From Apiotrichum sp. Y4204 (Eukaryota; Basidiomycota; Tremellomycetes; Trichosporonales; Trichosporonaceae), in assembly GCA_025531455.1 (NCBI GenBank), contig JAMYHL010000001.1, positions 1-64,000 on the forward strand: DNA of 64,000 nucleotides. The letters run 5' to 3'. The notes under the pieces were generated by a model. The model was given only the letters and a program-made list of their open reading frames with translations. It was not told where the DNA came from and did no database searches. Of the stretch, positions 11,458 to 22,528 are shown one piece after another. The position numbers were made by a program, and so were the translations under genes. Each line of letters opens with the position of its first letter. The first letter of the stretch is position 1.

Positions 11458-12444
11458 CTAGGCAGTGAGGGCGGTAGGCATGTCCTGGATCTTGTCGTAG
11501 AAGAGGTCATCGAGCTGGGGGACCGACTTGGGGTCGTAGCCGAGCGTGAGGAGGGGGTGACCCCAGTTGACGTAGCCGAGGTAGGGGAGCGAGACCTCCC
11601 ATCCGGCGAGGCGCTGGGCCTCGATGGGGAGCTTCTTGACCTCCTCAAGCGTGAGCTGGAGGTACTGGTTCTCCTCCTGCTTGAGGTATCCGCACGACCA
11701 GCCGCAGAGCGCCATGCAGCGGACCGAGTTGGGGGCGCCGACCGCCATCGAGTTGGCGCCGCCGGCATGGTACACCGAGCAGAGGATAACGACGCAGTCT
11801 CCCGGCTCGCCCGCGACGTGAATGGCGTCCTCGTAGGTCGGGGGCGGGAGGTCATCGGAGCGGATGTGGGATCCGGGGACAATGAGCGTGCCGCCGTTCT
11901 CAGGCGTGACCTTTGTGAGGGCGGCGAGCGCGAGGATCGACTTTTCCTGCTGCGGGTCCCAGACGTCCGAGCCCTTGATGCGGTCGTGGTAGATTGCGTC
12001 GTCGCGGTGGAGCTCCTGCGCCTTGCCTCCGGGGTTGACCTCGAGAACACCAGTGACGTTGAGCTGGGGCTTGCAGGTCGACCAGTAGCGCGTGGGGTTA
12101 GACATTGTGGTCTTGGTGCGGCGGGTAAGCGCAAAGTCCGCGATGCCGTTGAGCGTCTTGTTGAGGAGCATCGAGTGGACGTAGGTCTCCGACTTTCCGA
12201 GGAGGCCGGGGACCTTCTTGGATGTCGGGGGGAAGAAGGAGCCCTCCCACTGCTCGCGGTTGCCCGAGGGACCGAGCGCGTCGAGATGCGGCTTGAAGTC
12301 AGAGTACATGGCCTCGACCTCGTCCTTGGAGAGCAGGCCCTTGAGGACGACGGCACCCATCTTGGCGATGAGCGCGTTGATCTCCTCCTGCGGCGCCTGG
12401 GCCGAGATGCAGAGGTCCTCGAGCGTGTAGTTGTGGCAGGGCAT
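11458..12444 (-). CDS. Phytanoyl-CoA dioxygenase (PhyH) family oxygenase
   Basis: A single exon of 328 aa from the ATG at 12444 (context ACA before it). An in-frame ATG at 12519 would add 25 Ser/Arg/Thr-rich residues and is less likely. PhyH proteins are Fe(II)/2-oxoglutarate-dependent oxygenases. The iron-binding triad is visible as H146 and D148 in LHRDDA and H226 in VYHAGG; GTLIVPGSH and RIKGSD are also typical. Fungal members include peroxisomal phytanoyl-CoA hydroxylase and secondary-metabolite enzymes. This one lacks an obvious N-terminal PTS2, and its C-terminus (TALTA) is not a PTS1. A TATA-like ATAAATAG sits about 100 bp upstream on the minus strand. Substrate unknown. Confidence 0.88.
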   Translation of the reverse strand: MPCHNYTLEDLCISAQAPQEEINALIAKMGAVVLKGLLSKDEVEAMYSDFKPHLDALGPSGNREQWEGSFFPPTSKKVPGLLGKSETYVHSMLLNKTLNGIADFALTRRTKTTMSNPTRYWSTCKPQLNVTGVLEVNPGGKAQELHRDDAIYHDRIKGSDVWDPQQEKSILALAALTKVTPENGGTLIVPGSHIRSDDLPPPTYEDAIHVAGEPGDCVVILCSVYHAGGANSMAVGAPNSVRCMALCGWSCGYLKQEENQYLQLTLEEVKKLPIEAQRLAGWEVSLPYLGYVNWGHPLLTLGYDPKSVPQLDDLFYDKIQDMPTALTA

Positions 12445-13530
12445 TGTGGGGTAGTGTGTGGTGTTGCGAAAGTGTTGGAGAGTAGAGGGACGAGTTGAGC
12501 GGTCTGAGCGGCGTGTCATGGCCTTGAACAGAGCGTGTCATTCGCTATTTATCTAGAATGCTGCGTGGTGGTCTCCAGCAATCTCAAGCAACGGGATAAA
12601 CCAAGTTCATCCTCATCTGCATCTCGGCGTCTCACAGGCGATGGGCGGTAGCCAGGCGGTAGCCAGGCGGTAGCCAGGCGGTAGCCTGGAGGTGAGGTCA
12701 GTGGCCAGTGGTAGTAGTCATAGTCAGTCGCGCTCATCTGCCGGCGGCTGCTCTGGCCCGAAAGATCGCGGTCCATGTGAGCCACGTCAGTTGTGCTACC
12801 GAGTTCGGACGAGCTCCGCAGCTCGTGAAACTCGCGACCTGATAAGAAATCCGGCTCGCGATTCCGACGCGCACGTAGACGAGGTAGCCGGTATCGCTCG
12901 TGGGCGATAGTGGCCGTAGACGAGTTTGACGAGTTTGACGATTACGTCTGACGGATTGCCGAACCCCACCAACTCTGGTTAGCCCACCACGCTAGACGAG
13001 ATGAGATGACGGATATCGACCGTTAGACGAGATGTAACATGGCAGTGGAGTAATGTCCGATATGCGCGACGCAGTCGTCGTACTTGTGCCATGGAGATCA
13101 TACGGCACTTCGGACGGCCGTGTGCCATGAGATGAGAATTCCTAGCTCGGTGCAACAAAGGCGTCACATGACGTGAAACAATGCCGACGCGACGTCGATA
13201 TGCGTTCTCCACAATCCACAAGGGCAGACTGTCCTCTCCTGCAATTCCCCGATGGACCAGAACTAAGGTCCCAGACCATGCAGGGTACACTGATACATGC
13301 ATATGGCTACAGAATAAGGAGAGGAGCACTCGCATTCCAGATGACAGATGCCTTCATCTCCTCTTGACCCGTCGCTCGTCGCCGCCAGCACTCGTGAGCA
13401 ATCTGCCGTCAGTCACGCCTCTTGGATCTCAGGCTGTTTCCTTCGAACCCACCGCTTCCACCACCTCGATTTCGACCAGCCCACTCGACACTCTGGCTTG
13501 TCAGCATTGCGCTTAGGGTTCGTTTGGGTC
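12445..13530. other. Intergenic: PhyH promoter and 3' flank of the Zn2Cys6 gene
   Basis: No gene seen. It contains the 11-bp tandem array at 12645-12688 and tgacgagtt direct repeats near 12915-12935. Confidence 0.5.
12645..12688. repeat. Tandem 11-bp minisatellite (gcggtagccag x4)
   Basis: Four consecutive 11-bp units, the last with a terminal base change, about 200 bp upstream of the PhyH start codon. Confidence 0.9.
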
Positions 13531-15591
13531 TCACTTTGCAAAGTCGATGATCACCTGCAGACGCTCCTGGTCCTCCTTCCCGACCAGGTTGGCCGCCATG
13601 AGCATTGGATAGATTAGATTAATCATGGATCCGGTGCGGATGGCCACCTCGGCCAGCAGCTCCATGATGGCCGAGGTGCTGCGACGCACGATGGGGTCGT
13701 CCCGCGAGCTCCCGAACGCGACGAGGTGGAGGTGGCAGATGAGCGAGTGGCGGATCAGAAGATCGCCAAACTGCACCCGCATGGGGGATGGCGTCGAGTA
13801 GATGTTGGCCAGCGTAACTGTCTCGAGCTCATCGTACATGACTTTGCATGCATGCGGGTACTGCGCCGCGGAGGGACTCTGGGGAGACATGGGATCGTTG
13901 GGCTTGAGCGCAAGCAATGTTGCCACCTGTTGGTCAGCTTGATGCAGTTGTAGCTGTCCTCACCTTTGCGACACAAAAGAGGATTTGCAGGCTCAGTCCA
14001 AAGTCCGCGTGACTGACCTGTTGCGCACAGGTGACATCCTCGATCCACTGGTTCTCATCGCGCGACAGCAGGTAGGGTTCGAGGTTGAGGGTCAACGCAG
14101 CTGTGGGTAAGCGACGGGCAACTGTCTCAATCTCAATCTCACCAAACGTATCGTAGATGGTCAGGTACACGAGGTGGTGCTCGAGCAAGCTGTTGCCCAG
14201 CAATGCCGCCCGGTCGTCCTCCAGCATCTTTTTGGGGCCGCCGTTGGCCTTGATGTACGTGCGCAGGAGGGTGTGCGTCTCTGCCCACAGGGGGTCTGCG
14301 CTCGCGCACTGACATCAGCGGCAACTCTCAGACACATGCCGTTGCCACTCACATCACGGAGCAGGAAAAGCTCCAGCAGGATGAGGATGGCCTCGGGGTC
14401 GTTGAAACCGTCTCCGCGGTTGAAGGCATGGATGACGGATGCCGCGTCGTGGGCGTACTGTCGTGATCGCGCAATCATTTCATCGTGCATTGGTGCCGGC
14501 CGTGTTCCTTGGAATGCGCGCTTGAAGGCTCCCAGACTCTTCGCCGCCGAAACCAACGCCGTGGCCATGGTGGCCTGTTGGGAGACAATAGGAAGCTGTG
14601 CTGACGGCCCTTCCGGACGGGCTGCCTCGCCACCAGACGCCGATATGAACATCTGTGCCTCCCACAACTTTGCGAGCACTCGGTCAGAGCGTGCACGCAC
14701 ACCTTGCTTTGTTGGCCGCGCATTCAGCTGCGTATTAGATGTGCATGCAGTCGAATCCAGCTCACCAAGATAGGCGCAGAAACGAACGACACGCCGTCCA
14801 GGAACAAGGCAAACTGTTCTTGCGCGGTATTCAAAATTGGCTCTGCACCTGGGAAGTGAGCTGTGCTGACCACTTGGAAACATGAACGTAATGAGATGCC
14901 CTCGACTCACCTGGAAGCGTGAGGCCGCGGCTCGGTCGAGGTGGAACCTGGTGTTTGGACAAGGGAAGAGAGAGCTGCTGTGGAGCCGGCCCTCCCAGTG
15001 AGCCCAGCAGACCGTCCTTGTGACCCGATACCGATCGGATTTGCGACGGTGCCGCTGTCTTTGGATAAACGCAATGTCGTCCAGGATTCCGTTTACAACG
15101 CGTGCAAATGGGCTGCATGCAGTTAGCACCACCAAGCGTCTGGCACCCACCTTTGCCTCGTCGCACTTTACACGCTTCATCCTGCATGTGAAGCATCCTG
15201 TGCGTGTCCTCGGGCCCTTCTTTCCGAGCGAGATGGTCGGCGCGGGCGTTGGGGCGGCTGCCGGCGTTGAAGACACTGTGGGCGAATCGAGCGATGCTGC
15301 GAACCGGTCACTGGGTTTCAGCAAATCCCACACTGTGGGTCATCTGTACCTTGCATCCGATCTCCCTCCCACACTTGGCGAGGACGCAGGATGTAGCGGT
15401 GCCGGCAGCACGGTTGACGGCGTGCTGCGGATAGCAGGCGGCGCTGCTAGCTGCTGCGCAATGCTCTCGGCGAGCCATACGATCTGCTGGTGGGTCCAGG
15501 TGCTGCCTGAGCATCGAGTGCAGTTGAGGTGAACGTGGACCTGGCCCCCAGCGAGCTGGATCGTGTGATCTGGGGGTCCTGTTAAGGACAT
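13531..15591 (-). CDS. Zn2Cys6 fungal transcription factor
   Basis: Exons 15591-15350, 15310-15151, 15112-14911, 14848-14766, 14727-14353, 14308-14143, 14100-13964 and 13926-13531 give 586 aa. The binuclear zinc cluster is split by an intron: exon 2 carries GCFTCRMKRVKCDEAK and exon 3 continues PICTRCKRNPGRHC, giving C-x2-C-x6-C-x6-C-x2-C-x7-C. It should bind DNA in the nucleus. The C-terminal half has the fungal-specific activator pattern LLGNSLLEHHLVYLTIYDTF followed by ALTLNLEPYLL. The 42-bp intron at 14142-14101 is inferred because its removal gives a normal YDTFAALTLN; it is also an open multiple of three, so retention is possible. Upstream of the cluster is an unusual 130-residue N-terminus with an extra NCTRC motif. 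The start is uncertain. Targets unknown. Confidence 0.85.
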
Positions 15592-17574
15592 TATGCAAAG
15601 CAAAAGTAGGGGTTATCGGAAACAAGTTTTATGAAGTCTGTTGACTCTGTGCGATGGTGAGATTGTATCTCAAGATCCAGATTGTGATAACAAATGTGCG
15701 TCACCAGACCAAAGTTGGGCCCAGTCCCCCAATCGCCTAGGCAGGCACACCCATCCAGCTGTTGTACAACTTCTGCCGCGCCGCGAGTCGAGTGCCGTAC
15801 CTTCTTGCACCCTTGCCGCACTCACTGTGCCGCACTCATCGCTTCCTGCTCCTTGGCCCGTGCACTCACTATGCCTCGGCCCTCGCGAGGGCGGTGTGTT
15901 TAATCGCAGTGGTGGCGTCGCTGTGTGAGAAGGGCGTCGGCCAACTCCACCAATCCACAGGCCACGAGAGGGTTGCTTTCCTGAACGGCCTGAACAAAAG
16001 TTCACGACTCTCTCTGAGCACATGTCAATACCATCAGTCCCTGCAGTCGTTTGGCGGCCACGATCAAAGAGTACCTGGCACAATGAAGTTGTATATCCGA
16101 GCGTGGTTTGCCGAGACTGGCAACTGCAGGAACCCCTGGAAGGAATCCCTCTCACTCTCGGCACAGCTCCCTTGTCGTCTGTGTCCCAGCAAATTGCCCA
16201 TCCTCGCCATCCGACTCGACGAACTAACGAGGTGTTACTGAACAACACGTCATTGTAGCTCATGGAGGGCCAAGTTCGGTGAGGATCTAACCTCAGCCAG
16301 ACCTCTGCGCCTCGACTCTCATCATCAACTCACTCACTCTCAAGTTCAAAGGACGACCACGGCAACTGACGTCTTCTCAAGCCCATGCCTGATTTCCCTC
16401 AAGCCAGGTCTTATTTGTACTCACGCCGTGTCGTTCTCTGATTTTCGATTTGTTCCGATGTATGACTTGAAGCATGAAAGTGTCTCAAGCCACACCGGCC
16501 ACCTCCCTGACATTCCTGCTCGGCCTGACAGCTACTTCTCGCGCCCTGACAGCACTGACCGACCACCCGTCCAAAGCGCAGTGCCGGCGGCGACTCTCAA
16601 TGTCTCCCAAAGAGGAATCAGTCGTGAACGTAGCTGAGGGCCAAGGAATGCACCACGCTATCAACTCTCTCACGCCCTTGTTGCCTTGTGGATACCAACA
16701 ACATCGCCGAGTTACGACGGATGTTGCATTGTTGCCGGATCTTGTCGTTGAGCTATCAATACCGCTGCGAACCGCCGTAAGGACCGGAGGTGGCGCACAT
16801 TCTGCTTTTTCTACGACATAGATTGCCAAACACAGCCAACATCTGTATCACAAGTGGATCGTGTTGTCGCCACCACCCACGACCCAACGCCATCATCCAA
16901 TCTGAACCATGCCTTAATTGAGCTTTATGCGGTGCCACCACTGCCACCCCATTTTACATTCCACGAGCATTCCCGCTAGTCATCGCTCGCCATCAGACGT
17001 CTACCTTCATCTCGGATCGGACTTGGAAGGTGTAGCGCCCCACGATGCCACGAAACAAGAGCGGGTCGAGACGCGTCCAAAGACCGCCCGATGAGGGGCG
17101 CCTTGGGCCCCCTTGCGCTCCCCCCTGGTTGTGATGGACACGGGGTATCCTGATCTCCTGGTGCTAGATGGTTATCCTACCCCGCCCTGGGACGCGTGCA
17201 GTGACGCCGCCACCGACCCACGGGCCACCCCCACCCAGAGTCATGCTGACTGCTACCAAACGCGCATGACCACCAGTCGTGAGGCATGCCAACGCGCCCC
17301 CGTCGCGATAAATTTGGACACAGGTCTGTGAGCCGACCTGGCGTTAAAAGCGAAGCGGTTTTCGAGCCTCTCGGTCGGTCGCCCTCGCGCGCACGCACAC
17401 CAACACGTTCTAACTACCATCTTTTGCGTCGTACATTCACAATCACTCGGCAGCGACACCAGGTTATTCATCGACAGCGCGACTATCCTCGCCGCCCAAC
17501 CTCACATTCCTTCATTCGTTCCACTCGCGAGATACACACCCGACCACTGTGGGCTGTGCCAGCCCCCTTCTCCG
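15592..17574. other. Intergenic, about 2 kb, divergent promoters
   Basis: It separates the Zn2Cys6 gene from the repeat-protein gene. Open frames inside have no motif support. The last 300 bases are pyrimidine-rich and probably form the repeat gene's leader. Confidence 0.5.
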
Positions 17575-19989
17575 ATGTCGTTCGACGATTTCAACGGCAT
17601 GATCGCCCTGCTCATGCAGGACGACCACCGTTCCGATCCCCGACATCATCCTTGGCCCAGCCGTCGCTGTCGCGGACGCGGACTCGACGCCATTGAAGAA
17701 CGCCATTCCCTTGAAATTTCCTCTTACGATCGCGACCAACAGGACATGTCGGAGAAAACGGAGGATCGTTGCCGCCCAGAATCGCTGCTCTCAACCTCGT
17801 CCTCCATGCTGATGAGCAGCACCAGCTGCACCCCGCCCATGTCCCCACTCGCGACGCCTCCATCAAACCAGCCGGGTCGGTCCACATCACGCGCCCCTCC
17901 CCCGCTGTGTCTCTCGCCATTGCCGCCCATTCTAGACACACTCTCGCCACTGCCCTCACCTCGCAGACAATCGAGCATCCGGGTAGGCACGCGCAAGCTT
18001 CCGCCCCTGCAACCCCCGCCCAAGAGCCCACCACCGAACCCTAATGCGCGGCATACCCCGCGAAGCCCCAAGCAGCGAAGTCACCGAAAACGGGCATCCC
18101 TCTCCACCAGCGTACGCCGTGGAGCCTCGCAGGACGACGACGGTGTCTGGATCTCAGAGACAGAGTCTTCGGCAAAGATGCCACCCGAGGCCAAGCAACC
18201 GGCAGAAACCACCGCGGCAGGGGGCATGCCCAGGAACGACTCTGGCCTTGTCTCACCGGCGCCAGGGAAGAAACCTATGCCAAACCGGAGGTCAGTACGA
18301 CTCTCGAGCCAGTTCATCGCCCGATCCCACTCCTCTGGGATTGTACTCGACGACGACACCGTCGTCGGAAACGACGGGTCTGTCCAGACGCGAACTGTAC
18401 CGCAGCCCCGCACAGCTACATCGACCGGCGTAGTCCTCGACGATGACACAGTCTTGGGGAATGACGGTTCCGTCCGACGACCACCTCGCAGATCTGAATC
18501 AACCGGTGTGGTTCTCGAAGACGAATTTGTGGTCGACAACAACGGGTCCGTTCAGCCGCGAATGGTACAACAGCCGCGCACACCTGCATCCTCGAGTATA
18601 GTCCTTGACGACAAGACGGTCGTAGACAACCCTGGGTCCGTCCAGCCACGAACGATTCCGCTGCCCCCGTCCCGTCCCGCTACCTCGATGGGCTTCGTCC
18701 TCGACGACGAGACAATCTGCGGCAATGATGGTTTATTACGGCCGCGACCACTACCCCGCTCGGAATCTAGAGGTGTCATTCTTGATGACGAGACGGTCGT
18801 GAGCAACGACGGCTCTGTACGGCCACGGCCACCTCCGCGATCAGAATCCAGAGGTGTTGTTCTCGATGACGAGACGGTCGTAAGCAACGATGGTTCTGTA
18901 CGGCCACGACCACCTCCGCGATCGGAATCCAGAGGTTTCGTTCTCGATGACGAGACGGTCGTGAGCAACGACGGTTCTGTGGGGCCGCGACCGCCTCGCA
19001 GATCTGAATCGACCGGAGTTGTTCTCGACGACGAAACCGTCATAAGTAATGTCAGCTCGGAAGGGCCGCGGCCTCCCCGCCGAGCGGAATCAACCGGGGT
19101 TGTTCTCGACGACGACACAGTCTTGGGCAATGATGGTTCTGTTCGCCCACGACCGCCTTGCGCATCTGAATCATCCGGTGTGGTTCTCGATGACGAAACG
19201 ACGGTGGACAATCACGGGTCTGTGGTACAGCGCATGGTATCGGAGCCCCGGGCATCCGCATCAACCGGCGTGGTTCTCGACGATGACACCGTCCTGGACA
19301 ATGATGGAACCGTGCGATGTGTGGTGGCTTCGCCTCGTCAATCAACAATCTCTGGTGTAGTTCTCGACGATGATGAAGTGGTCATCGATTTGGACGGGAC
19401 ACTCTGTCGTTTCAATAGTCGGACGACACTCACAGACTTCACCCCAGGCAGAAACTGGCTGCAGCGGGGATTTGACGGCGTGGCATTGTCCCCACGAGCC
19501 CGATCCACCCCTTCCATTTCTGGCAGCGCGTCCATATCCGGCTCGTCAACGGCTGCCCCTCTGGAGGAATCTTCCAGTGACCACCACCGCACGGCCTCTC
19601 CCTCTCCGTACACCCTAGCACCGGTTCGGGCACCAAACGAGCATCGACTCTCCGTCACCCCGACAGTACTTTCCACCAGTGCACCGTCAATGAGCTCACG
19701 GTCAATGTCACTGAGTTCCCGCTCGGGCCAGAGCTCAATGTCCGGCAGCCTGCAGAGCCGCCACCAGTCATTCATCCGCGTCGGTCAAAACAGCAGCGCC
19801 GCCGCCTCGTCCACCAACTACGACCAGTCCACCTGGGCCTCCCCGACACAATCCAAGCCTGACGCTCCAAAGCGTCGGTTTGGCATGCGCATTGAACGCG
19901 AGCGCTCTGAGCGTAAGAAGGACAAGGAGGGATTTTTTGGAGGCGGCAAGGCGCGCGACCTGGTCCAGAAGATGCGGCCATGGAGCTGA
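17575..19989 (+). CDS. Intrinsically disordered protein with 13 VLDDxTV repeats, unknown family
   Basis: An uninterrupted 804-aa frame from ATG 17575. Residues 1-252 are Ser/Pro/Arg-rich. Residues 253-613 are 13 tandem units of about 24-31 residues, each built on a core like STGVVLDDDTVxGNDGSV and a Pro/Arg linker such as RPRPPPRSE. Residues 614-770 are Ser/Thr-rich. The last 40 are charged and end FFGGGKARDLVQKMRPWS. No catalytic domain, signal peptide or membrane segment is visible. The acidic core alternating with basic linker suggests a multivalent scaffold or docking surface, but that is inference. Units 6-8 are nearly identical at DNA level, so the array has expanded recently, whereas outer units have drifted. 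I do not recognise the family. Coding is supported by residue conservation between diverged units. Confidence 0.8.
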   Translation: MSFDDFNGMIALLMQDDHRSDPRHHPWPSRRCRGRGLDAIEERHSLEISSYDRDQQDMSEKTEDRCRPESLLSTSSSMLMSSTSCTPPMSPLATPPSNQPGRSTSRAPPPLCLSPLPPILDTLSPLPSPRRQSSIRVGTRKLPPLQPPPKSPPPNPNARHTPRSPKQRSHRKRASLSTSVRRGASQDDDGVWISETESSAKMPPEAKQPAETTAAGGMPRNDSGLVSPAPGKKPMPNRRSVRLSSQFIARSHSSGIVLDDDTVVGNDGSVQTRTVPQPRTATSTGVVLDDDTVLGNDGSVRRPPRRSESTGVVLEDEFVVDNNGSVQPRMVQQPRTPASSSIVLDDKTVVDNPGSVQPRTIPLPPSRPATSMGFVLDDETICGNDGLLRPRPLPRSESRGVILDDETVVSNDGSVRPRPPPRSESRGVVLDDETVVSNDGSVRPRPPPRSESRGFVLDDETVVSNDGSVGPRPPRRSESTGVVLDDETVISNVSSEGPRPPRRAESTGVVLDDDTVLGNDGSVRPRPPCASESSGVVLDDETTVDNHGSVVQRMVSEPRASASTGVVLDDDTVLDNDGTVRCVVASPRQSTISGVVLDDDEVVIDLDGTLCRFNSRTTLTDFTPGRNWLQRGFDGVALSPRARSTPSISGSASISGSSTAAPLEESSSDHHRTASPSPYTLAPVRAPNEHRLSVTPTVLSTSAPSMSSRSMSLSSRSGQSSMSGSLQSRHQSFIRVGQNSSAAASSTNYDQSTWASPTQSKPDAPKRRFGMRIERERSERKKDKEGFFGGGKARDLVQKMRPWS
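18331..19413 (+). repeat. Coding tandem array, 13 units of about 72-93 bp
   Basis: Each unit carries a gtnntcntcgangacga-like core. Units at about 18763-19000 have a period of 81 bp with only a few substitutions. Changes between more distant units fall mostly at third codon positions. Confidence 0.9.
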
Positions 19990-20171
19990 GCTCTGGTCGC
20001 GTATCATTGGCCGTAAACAATATTCATACATATCTAAATCTATAATACAGTGATGATGGAGCGAGAGCTCTAATAGCTAACAAGTCACTGATTCACGTCG
20101 TTGACGGATTGTCGATTTCGTTACGGAAGAATTTGCCACAAAGCAGAGAGGACAGTACTGTATGTAGCCTG

Positions 20172-20979
20172 TTAAGAGGTTCCGTCCATGAAGTCCTCAT
20201 CTACGTCCGGACTGAGCTGGCGGGGCGCGATGAGATCAGGGCACAGGGCGGCAATGAAGGTAGAGAGGGGAACGCCGCGCTGCTGAAGGGCCGATGCCCT
20301 ATCAGCTACTTCGGCCAGTAGATTGAGGTTGGTAGTCTCTACATGCGTCAGCCCCATCCGTTGTGCCCAATCGCGGGGGTGACTTACCGTTTTGCGCCCA
20401 CTGGATCCCGAGGGTGCCCCTGTGGCTGACCACCTCGACGTACTGGGCAGCGTGGGCCAGAAGGAGGAGGCGATCGGGACCTGTGTTGCGTACGTTGCGC
20501 GGGTGTTGCTCACGTTCGACGGGGGCAGAGTTGCGGGAATCTCCAGCCTCGTCGGAGACTTCTGTGCTAGAGAGCTCAATGTCCGACGTCTCAGTCGCCG
20601 AGAGCCCAAGGTCGGAGCCGGCATGTTCCAACGGCCCAGAGACCATGGAAGTAGTCGCGTTACAGGCAACTGTTCGTGCCGCAAGTTCCTGGGCCGCAGC
20701 CGTACCCTGGGCCTCAGCCGTGACCTTGGCGGGGGGCACAGCCGCTGCCACCGAGGATGTCTTATTCGAAGCCTTCTTCGTCGTCTTCCTCTTCTTAGCT
20801 GGGAGACTGTTGCTGGGCGTAATCGGGGAATAGTTCGCGTCCTTAGGGGACTCCACCTGGGACTGCGCTGGGGTGGGGGTCTTCGAGGGTGCCTTCCTCT
20901 TGCGAGAGGCTGGAGTAGGTGTGGCGGGGATGGACTCTCCATCCTGGGCTGGAGTCTTGTTGATCTTGGCACGGGGCAT
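20172..20979 (-). CDS. Small basic, disordered nuclear-type protein, unknown family
   Basis: Exons 20979-20388 and 20338-20172 give 252 aa. The 49-bp intron (GTAAGT...GTAG) joins WAQN to ETTNLNLLAEVAD in frame. Residues 1-65 are Lys/Pro/Thr/Ser-rich with clusters such as RKRKAPSK and KKRKTTKK that look like nuclear localisation signals. Residues 70-140 are Ala/Ser/Glu-rich. The C-terminal 110 residues may fold into helices (LLLLAHAAQYVEVVS, NLLAEVADRASALQQRG) and end in an acidic tail. I recognise no domain. The ATG is the first in the frame after an open upstream stretch and has good context (ACG before ATG). Confidence 0.65.
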
Positions 20980-22528
20980 CGTGGAGTTGGTTGGTGTGAA
21001 GAGCGTGTTGATGCTGAGAGTGTGTTCAAAGAGGTAAGAGTTGTAAGTGAGGATAACCTCCAGCCCCGATAGCTGGCCTATTTGTACTCTTCTCGTCAAC
21101 GAGCAGGACGCATCGACGCTCGCAACACGAGTTGATATGTCTGGCGTCAACAACTTGTCAATGTCTCGCACCTGAACTTGCACTGAATACACATCAGAAA
21201 TCCTTGATCACGAACACATTCCTCTGTTCGCTGACACAAATCATGTTGCGTTTTGTGCGAGGGTAGTAGAATTGCGGTTGGGCGAGCTCATGTGCACAGG
21301 ATGCACATGAGATCGCTCTCATGACTGAGGCCGAATCGAAGGGGGGTTGTTGATTGAAGGGGTTGTTGATTGAAGGGGCTGTTGATCGAGAATGATCACA
21401 ATGCGAAAGTCGAGTCTCGCGCTCAGTGGCACAACATTTCTCCTTGCCAGACCCCCCATCAGTGCAGGCAGCGGCGACTGATCTGCCACAGCCTTGCCCC
21501 CGGATGTATTTTAGAATCGGGTCTACATTAAACATTCCATTTGGTTTACACTGCATGCACACCATATCTCTGTTTTCCTTGTATCACTGTTTTCCCCTTC
21601 TTCTCAACAGAACAGCCTTTGTTTGTGGCAACCCGACATCATCGCCACTTCCCGACAAACAGCAACAAGTCCCCCTCTTGCCAGGCGTTGCAGTGTTGCG
21701 GTTTGGCTCTATCCAAGCTCGTGAAGGATCACCATGTGCAGCAGAGTTGCAATCATTGAGCTCACCCGATGTCTTGAATTGTTTATGTCCTTCCCAAGCC
21801 GACCTTTGACTATTGTTCTCCGGACCGATTTAAGTATCGTGGCTCCTCCGACGAGTACTACAACTACAGTCTCTGCCGCCCTTCTGGGAGCGTATCCAAT
21901 ATGCGAAACGTCTTCGGAGGGGATGTTTTGAACAGTCAAGGTCGCAGAAGTGAGTATGAAACTTGTTTGTGGCAGTTTCTGTCACAGCCCGAGGTGGCGA
22001 TTATGATCAACGATGACACGATCACTCCCAGTCACCGGCGATCGGCGAGACTGTTTCAATCGCGCTCTGCGCGCTCTGTCTTTGTACTTTACTTTGCATT
22101 CTAAGTACCCGCACTCTGACGTCTCCCAAGTGCATGCGGGAGAGTTTGTGCACCGATGATGCAGTGGTATCGGTCACTACCACTGTCTGTGGAGCGCTGC
22201 ACCCCGACTCGCTTATCGTCCACGCATGTACCTGTGCCAATATCGCCAAATATCGCCAAATTGATCCACAGGTCTCGTGGAGACACTTCCGAGGGCCGAG
22301 ATTGCATTCCGTTGTTTTCGTTTTCTTCGGACCGCTTTTCCATTGCTTTTCATTTGCTCGTGTGATAAAATGCTCCACTATTTCATGTCTCCCATGTCTC
22401 TACAACGTCTGATATCATTACTGCCCTAGTACTTCTTTTGAACACGATGCTACTGAACTACCCACTGATACTGATTCTATAACCCTACCCACATCCCAAA
22501 ACAAACTCGGAGAGACCAATGCAATTTC
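20980..22528. other. Intergenic, about 1.5 kb
   Basis: No gene supported. It holds a three-unit 16-18 bp direct repeat at 21338-21387 and the 3' flank of the MFS gene. It is AT-richer than the flanking exons. Confidence 0.5.
21338..21387. repeat. Three tandem copies of a gaaggggttgttgatt unit
   Basis: Units at 21338-21355 (two extra g), 21356-21371 and 21372-21387 (two substitutions). Confidence 0.85.

Noticed and set aside
11557..12498. 313-codon plus-strand frame
   Set aside because: Antisense shadow of the PhyH gene.
18552..19211. Repeat-containing minus-strand frame (219 codons)
   Set aside because: Mirror of the VLDD repeat array; the repeated frame stays open by the same periodicity, and third-position changes favour the plus-strand reading.
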